Part shown: piece after piece, positions 7,208 through 10,738 of the stretch
How the letters are laid out: every line of letters starts with the position of its first letter
How positions within the stretch are numbered: position 1 is the stretch's first letter
Position numbers and translations under genes: made by a program
DNA from: CAJQQY01 sp964352225
GTDB taxonomy: Bacteria; Bacteroidota; Bacteroidia; Chitinophagales; Saprospiraceae
DNA: 10,738 bases
Assembly: GCA_964352225.1 (NCBI GenBank)
Contig: CAYGRM010000234.1
Location: 1 to 10,738 of the forward strand
Direction: 5' to 3'
Notes under the pieces: model-generated
Database searches by the model: none
The model's input: only the letters and a program-made list of their open reading frames with translations
Told to the model about the DNA's origin: nothing

Positions 7208-7229
7208 TTTTCAGTTTTTTAAAGGAAAT

Positions 7230-7256
7230 CAGAGGCTGACTCGAAGCAAGTCTCTG
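7230..7256 (+). promoter_or_regulatory. Leader hairpin 2 upstream of the AlkD-like gene
   Basis: CAGAGGCT (7230-7237) pairs with AGTCTCTG (7249-7256), one pair being G-T, around an 11-base loop. It ends 16 bases before the ATG at 7273, so it could affect ribosome access. Whether it folds in the cell is not known. Confidence 0.4.
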
Positions 7257-7272
7257 GTAGAAATACAAAATC

Positions 7273-7962
7273 ATGATTTCACCAAAAGAGTATCTGCAAA
7301 AAGTAATTTTATTTTTTAAAGAAAATGGCAATCCCGAAATTGCCGAAGGACAAATGAATTATATGCGAAATAAATTTGAATTTTACGGAGTGAAAGCGCC
7401 TGGGTGGGTGAAGTTTTCCAAGGAGGTCATGAAGTCAGAAGGTGTTTTTCACAAGGAAGAATTAAAAGAATTTGTTCGCTTATGCTTTGGAGAGGAACAT
7501 CGAGAAATTCATTATTTTGGAATTCAAATGGTCGAAAAAGCGACTAAAAAAGAAGCGGAAGATTTTATCGAATTTTTGGAAGAATTGATTTTGACGCATA
7601 GTTGGTGGGATTCGGTAGATTGGATTTCAAAAATGGTGGGTTGGCATTTTATGCGATTTCCACATCAAATTTCTGCTGTTACAGAGCGATGGATTTCATC
7701 TGATAATATTTGGTTGCAACGCATGGCGATCATTTTTCAACGATATAAAAATTACCCAACGGATGAAAAAATACTCTTCGATTATATTTTAAGAGTGAAA
7801 AATTCAGAGGAGTTTTTTATTCAAAAAGGAGCTGGCTGGGCTTTGCGTGACTACTCGAAAGAAAATCCAGAAGTAGTCATTGACTTTATAAAAAATAATC
7901 AATTAAAACCGCTGACGGAAAGGGAAGGATTGAAGTGGTTGAAGAAAAATGGAGTGGTGTGA
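7273..7962 (+). CDS. AlkD-like DNA alkylation repair protein (HEAT-repeat glycosylase)
   Basis: AlkD-family enzymes excise positively charged alkylated bases such as 3-methyladenine and 7-methylguanine without flipping the base into a pocket. The 229-residue length is usual for the family, and the protein looks like helical HEAT-like repeats throughout. Aligned by eye with Bacillus cereus AlkD, the active-site residues are present: W112 and D116 in THSWWDSVDWIS (AlkD W109 and D113), R150 in WLQRMAII (R148) and W189 in KGAGWALRDYSK (W187). It is therefore probably an active glycosylase. It is transcribed alone, divergent from the export operon, and ends in a strong shared terminator. ATG 7273 is the natural start of the family N-terminus (a helix reaching Y30-M31, then FYGVKAPGW). 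The upstream hairpins may regulate it. Confidence 0.93.
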   Translation: MISPKEYLQKVILFFKENGNPEIAEGQMNYMRNKFEFYGVKAPGWVKFSKEVMKSEGVFHKEELKEFVRLCFGEEHREIHYFGIQMVEKATKKEAEDFIEFLEELILTHSWWDSVDWISKMVGWHFMRFPHQISAVTERWISSDNIWLQRMAIIFQRYKNYPTDEKILFDYILRVKNSEEFFIQKGAGWALRDYSKENPEVVIDFIKNNQLKPLTEREGLKWLKKNGVV

Positions 7963-7984
7963 TTTTGTCTTTTCCTAAAATGAA

Positions 7985-8024
7985 AAGAGCTTCCAGATTT
8001 TTAAAATCTGGAAGCTCTTGTTTT
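7985..8024. terminator. Bidirectional intrinsic terminator between convergent genes
   Basis: AAGAGCTTCCAGATTTT (7985-8001) is the perfect reverse complement of 8003-8019; the real fold is about a 15-bp stem with a 5-base loop. The plus side is followed by GTTTTATC and the minus side by TTCATTTT. It lies 22 bases after the AlkD-like stop and 25 bases from the stop of the convergent permease-regulator, as expected for a shared terminator. Confidence 0.92.
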
Positions 8025-8044
8025 ATCTAATTATGTCTTAAAAC

Positions 8045-9574
8045 TTAAGATAAAATATTCACTTGCTTTGCGAGCTGTTTTGGCACTCGGATTACTTTTC
8101 CATTCATTTCTAATTCCACAGATTTTTCTTCAATTTTTTTAATGGTAAAGGTAGTGTTAGGCAGCAAACCTAATTTCCAAAGTTGTGCAGTAATATGTTC
8201 ATTGACTTGCTGTTGCGCAATTTTTGCATTTTTTAAAATGGGTAAATTGATCAATGGAAAATCGGGTATTCCTAACTTTTTTGGAATCGGAGAACCATGT
8301 GGATCCGTCGTGGGGAAACCTAATTTCAAATCTACTTCGTCCAATAATTCCTCGGTCAAAAGGTGTTCATATTTTTCTGCATCTTCATGGATTTGTTCTT
8401 CAGTCAGACCAATTTCTTGCACCAAATAGGTTTCCCAAAGTCGATGGGCACGAACCATTTTTGTCGCTTCCTTCTGCCCAGTAGGGGTAAGGATGACTTG
8501 GTTATTTTCCATTTTTATAAAACCATTTTTTTGCAAATTTTTCAAACGAGCACGAAGGGCAGATTTGCTAAAATCGACTTTTTCCAAAAGGGTAGGGAAG
8601 GAGAGTTTTTCTTGGCTATTTAGTTTTAAGGCTTGTTTTAGAGTGTCCTCCAATTGAATTTTTTGTTGCAATTTCTTTTTTCTAAAAGTACGAAATACTA
8701 AACCTTTCTTAGGGGCAAAAAGTGCTGCTAATAAGTACAGTAAGGTAGCCACTACGGTCATTGCCGGCCCAGGAGTCGTATCTAGAAGTACGGCTAAAAT
8801 GAATCCAATGACAGTTGATAGAATCCCAATTATTCCAGAAATAGCGACTGCCCAATGCAATCGGTCGGTCAACAATAAAGCTGTAGCTGCAGGGGTAATC
8901 AACATGGCAACCACCAGAATTACACCTACCGTGGTCAACGAGGCAACAACTGCAACGGACAATAATAGCATTAAATAATAATGAATGATTTTAGTAGAAA
9001 TCCCCATCGTTTCAGCGATAACGGGTTGGAAAGTAGTTGCAAAAAGGAAGCGGTAAAAAATGATAATACTCAACACCACATAAATCATAATTCCTATGGT
9101 CAAATTCACATCTTGGGTCGAAACACTTAATACATTCCCAAATAAAAAATCAGTCAAATCGGGAACATGAACGCCACTCTCTGCTTTACTAATTCTTGAA
9201 ATTCCCATTACTCCCATCGCAAACATGGCGGTAAAAACAATTCCAATTGCAGCGTCATTTTTTGTATTAATATTATGTTGGAGCCAAGTAATTCCGACGG
9301 CAGCAACTAGTCCAGCAATGACAGCTCCAGTAAAAATTCCCAAAGCAGTATTTCCAAAAATGACAAATGCAACAACCACTCCTGGCAAAACTGCGTGAGA
9401 TAAGGCATCTCCAATCAGAGCCATATTCCGAAGAACAATAAAGCAGCCCAGCATTCCGCACATTAACCCAACCATCGCAGAGGCTGCTAATGCTCGAAAT
9501 CCAATGTCCATTCTAAAAAAATCTCCCAAGACATTATAAATTTCTTCTTGGAAAAATATTTGGAAACTTTCCAT
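8045..9574 (-). CDS. Mn/Zn/Fe ABC permease fused to a DtxR/MntR-like regulator and FeoA-like domain
   Basis: Residues 1-290 form an ABC-3 family metal permease (MntB/ZnuB type), with about eight membrane helices and the motif GDALSHAVLPGV (56-67). After a basic linker (KKGLVFRTFRKKKL), residues about 305-430 resemble DtxR/MntR: a winged helix (FSKSALRARLKNLQKNGFI, then a wing ending TPTGQKEA), the AHRLWE helix, and the dimer/metal region ending DPHGSPIP (424-431). Against B. subtilis MntR, D310, H377, E400, E403 and H404 match D8, H77, E99, E102 and H103, while E11 is replaced by K314. Residues about 440-507 look like a FeoA/SH3-type domain (LWKLGLLPN...VRVP-like...QVNIL). The fusion suggests metal-sensing control of uptake within one polypeptide, or a tethered transcription factor; this is inference. 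No ATPase or binding-protein gene is nearby. ATG 9574 fits the N-terminus. Confidence 0.92.
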   Translation of the reverse strand: MESFQIFFQEEIYNVLGDFFRMDIGFRALAASAMVGLMCGMLGCFIVLRNMALIGDALSHAVLPGVVVAFVIFGNTALGIFTGAVIAGLVAAVGITWLQHNINTKNDAAIGIVFTAMFAMGVMGISRISKAESGVHVPDLTDFLFGNVLSVSTQDVNLTIGIMIYVVLSIIIFYRFLFATTFQPVIAETMGISTKIIHYYLMLLLSVAVVASLTTVGVILVVAMLITPAATALLLTDRLHWAVAISGIIGILSTVIGFILAVLLDTTPGPAMTVVATLLYLLAALFAPKKGLVFRTFRKKKLQQKIQLEDTLKQALKLNSQEKLSFPTLLEKVDFSKSALRARLKNLQKNGFIKMENNQVILTPTGQKEATKMVRAHRLWETYLVQEIGLTEEQIHEDAEKYEHLLTEELLDEVDLKLGFPTTDPHGSPIPKKLGIPDFPLINLPILKNAKIAQQQVNEHITAQLWKLGLLPNTTFTIKKIEEKSVELEMNGKVIRVPKQLAKQVNILS

Positions 9575-9668
9575 TACGAGCTGGTATTTTTGATCAAGAA
9601 ATTAATTAACATTGTTTTTTTTTAAAATTTATGGTTCTTATACAAATCCTGTGAACTTTTGAAATACG

Positions 9669-9743
9669 TTTTTACCACATAGACACATAGAAAACTGTAA
9701 TTATTCTGAGGACTATGTTTTCTATGTGTCTATGTGGTAAAAA
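9669..9743. repeat. 27-bp perfect inverted repeat (candidate MITE/REP-like palindrome)
   Basis: The arm at 9669-9695 (TTTTTACCACATAGACACAT...) is the exact reverse complement of 9717-9743, with a 21-base loop. Each arm has CACATAG twice in tandem. It lies between divergent genes, so it is not an expected terminator. There is no transposase inside. A similar AAATAC occurs on both sides (9662-9667 and 9742-9747), but the right copy overlaps the arm, so a target duplication is doubtful. Confidence 0.85.
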
Positions 9744-9839
9744 ATACTAACGTTATTTTGGAGTTCCTAAAATTCACGAGAATTGTCTAAGAGCCAATAT
9801 TTTTCAAAGGTAATAATTTTTTATTTACCAAAAATATAT

Positions 9840-9857
9840 TTTTAGATTAGTCTAAAA
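9840..9857. promoter_or_regulatory. Candidate DtxR/MntR-family operator
   Basis: TTTTAGATTAGTCTAAAA has 7-bp perfect arms around TTAG. Its core TTAGATTAGTCTAA differs from the DtxR operator core TTAGGTTAGCCTAA at only two symmetric positions. It lies 97 bases before the HAD gene and about 265 bases upstream of the permease-regulator start, which encodes a DtxR/MntR-like domain. The binding partner is inferred. Confidence 0.45.
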
Positions 9858-9890
9858 GTAATGTTGCTGTTTTGGATTTTTATCGATTCC

Positions 9891-9938
9891 GGAGGATTGA
9901 TTTACGGGGGATAGGCGGATTTTGGAGAATTGGTTTAC
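9891..9938 (+). repeat. Imperfect 15-bp direct repeat upstream of the HAD gene
   Basis: GGAGGATTGATTTAC (9891-9905) and GGAGAATTGGTTTAC (9924-9938) match at 13 of 15 positions, with start points 33 bases apart. The second copy ends 15 bases before the HAD ATG, followed by a TAA-rich stretch. It may be a regulatory site or a duplication; the GGAG in either copy is too far from the ATG to act as a normal ribosome site. Confidence 0.45.
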
Positions 9939-9953
9939 TAATAATAATAATTT

Positions 9954-10637
9954 ATGAAATACGATTGGCTGCTTTTTGATTTAGATAATACCATTTTGAA
10001 TTTTGATCAAGCGATGGTTTTTGGCTTTGAAAAAACGATTAATGATTTTAAAATTCCTTTTGATGAAAACCATTATTCGATTTATCAAAAAATAAATCAC
10101 GAATGTTGGGCAGATTTGGAAAAGGGGATTATTTCGCAAGATCAATTACGCACACTTCGTATGGAAAGGTTTTTAAATCACATTGATTCCACTCATAATC
10201 CAATTTATTTTTCTGAAACTTATCATGAAAATTTATCTGCAAAGATTTTTTGGATGGATAATGCCAAGACTTTAATTGAAGAGTGGAGTGGTCAATTTAA
10301 GATGACTTTGGTGACGAATGGATTGAAAGAAATTCAGCGAGCAAGGTTGGCAAAAAGTGATTTAGAAAAACATTTTCATCACGTGGTGATCTCCGATGAG
10401 ATTGGAGTAGCAAAACCGCACGAGGGGTTTTTTGATCACGTTTTTGAGAAAATTAGATTTCCTAAAAAAGATAAAGTGGTTATAATTGGTGATAGTTTGA
10501 GTTCGGATATTCGAGGAGGAAATGATTATGGAATTGATACTTGTTGGTTGAATATGAATGGGAAAATTGCTCCAGAAGATAATGTGCCTAATTTTACGAT
10601 TGAGAGCTTAGAAGAATTGAGAGGGATCATTTCATAG
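9954..10637 (+). CDS. YjjG-type HAD-family nucleotidase/phosphatase
   Basis: This 227-residue haloacid dehalogenase-superfamily phosphatase has all four motifs: I, FDLDNTI with nucleophile D9 and acid/base D11; II, LVTNG with T121; III, K154 in GVAKPHEGFF; IV, IGDSLSSDIRGG with D180 and D185 for Mg. The alpha-helical cap lies between motifs I and II (about 17-105), as in subfamily IA. The order and the CWLN segment (197-200) closely match E. coli YjjG, which removes phosphate from nucleoside monophosphates, including non-canonical pyrimidines. Housecleaning of modified nucleotides is thus the likely role, though HAD specificity is hard to predict and yjjG is not assigned as a symbol. The ATG is preceded by a TAA-rich stretch with no Shine-Dalgarno site. 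The gene is divergent from the metal permease-regulator and stands alone within the window. Confidence 0.92.
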   Translation: MKYDWLLFDLDNTILNFDQAMVFGFEKTINDFKIPFDENHYSIYQKINHECWADLEKGIISQDQLRTLRMERFLNHIDSTHNPIYFSETYHENLSAKIFWMDNAKTLIEEWSGQFKMTLVTNGLKEIQRARLAKSDLEKHFHHVVISDEIGVAKPHEGFFDHVFEKIRFPKKDKVVIIGDSLSSDIRGGNDYGIDTCWLNMNGKIAPEDNVPNFTIESLEELRGIIS

Positions 10638-10654
10638 TTGTTGAGGTGTGATGG

Positions 10655-10716
10655 GAACACAGATTAGACGGATTTGAGCGAATGAACAAGCTTTCTATAT
10701 TGCAATAAAAAAAGCT
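10655..10716 (+). repeat. GATT-type repeat remnant and weak hairpin after the HAD gene
   Basis: ACAGATTAGACGGATTTGAG (from about 10659) resembles GATT-type units elsewhere in the window; GGATTTGAG (10670-10678) is the exact reverse complement of 1072-1080. Further on, AGCTTT (10689-10694) and AAAGCT (10711-10716) can pair around a loop holding TATTGCAATA, followed by GTTGTATTTT. This might be a weak terminator for the HAD gene, but support is poor. No gene is visible up to the right edge. Confidence 0.35.
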
Positions 10717-10738
10717 GTTGTATTTTAGTAGAGATAAA

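Larger units (their letters stand above)
6895..7272. other. Divergent intergenic region between adaptor and AlkD-like genes
   Basis: This 378-base AT-rich stretch must hold the promoters of two divergent units. I see no gene in it. It contains an inverted repeat (7005-7037) and two hairpins close to the AlkD-like start (7177-7207 and 7230-7256). No convincing Bacteroidota promoter (TTTG with TAnnTTTG) could be placed. Confidence 0.6.
9575..9953. other. Divergent intergenic region between the metal permease-regulator and HAD genes
   Basis: This AT-rich stretch of 379 bases holds no recognisable gene. It contains the palindromes TTGATCAA (9590-9597) and TTAATTAA (9602-9609), a 27-bp inverted repeat (9669-9743), a DtxR-like palindrome (9840-9857) and a 15-bp imperfect direct repeat (9891-9938). 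Promoters for both genes should lie here but could not be placed. Confidence 0.6.

Noticed and set aside
7177..7256. Known riboswitch before the AlkD-like gene
   Set aside because: I could not match the two hairpins to the conserved core of any riboswitch class I know.
8142..8623. Several overlapping plus-strand open frames inside the regulator part of the permease fusion
   Set aside because: They are antisense to a well-conserved gene, overlap each other in different frames, and show no family motifs or start signals.
9669..9743. Insertion sequence
   Set aside because: There is no room for a transposase and no clean target-site duplication; at most a small non-autonomous element.

Overview
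The window looks like a piece of a Bacteroidota chromosome. This is inferred from the AT-rich, loosely packed sequence, the lack of clear Shine-Dalgarno sites before most starts, the stand-alone MacB-type permease, and a metal-ABC permease fused to a DtxR/MntR-like regulator. Genus cannot be told from the sequence alone. No rRNA, tRNA, CRISPR array or transposase gene was seen.

Layout: (1) 1-1008, plus strand: the C-terminal part of RecG helicase, cut by the left edge. (2) 1228-6894, minus strand, read right to left: a HlyD/MacA-type periplasmic adaptor (6894-5506), a MacB/FtsX-type permease (5375-4065), a TolC-like outer-membrane channel (3996-2455) and a secreted protein resembling DUF4056 (2307-1228). 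The first three make a tripartite export system, but its ATP-binding subunit is not here. (3) 7273-7962, plus: an AlkD-like DNA glycosylase with its key residues intact, closed by a strong two-way terminator shared with the convergent next gene. (4) 8045-9574, minus: an ABC-3 family Mn/Zn/Fe permease fused to a winged-helix metalloregulator and a FeoA-like domain. (5) 9954-10637, plus: a YjjG-type HAD nucleotidase/phosphatase.

The gaps between genes are unusually rich in structure. A C-rich element, CCCCCTGCCCCCTAAAGGGG in its intact form, begins at the stop codon of three genes (recG, the TolC-like gene, the permease), always in the sense direction of the gene. Two of the three copies are split by inserted sequence. 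Degenerate GATT-type short repeats occur in three gaps. The gap before the adaptor and AlkD genes has an operator-like inverted repeat and two successive leader hairpins. The gap between the metal permease-regulator and the HAD gene has a perfect 27-bp inverted repeat and a palindrome very close to the classical DtxR operator core.

The most interesting points are the transporter-regulator fusion with a DtxR-like box in its upstream region, the repeat that carries the stop codons, the 27-bp palindrome, and the export operon without its ATPase. No wholly new multi-gene system is evident.
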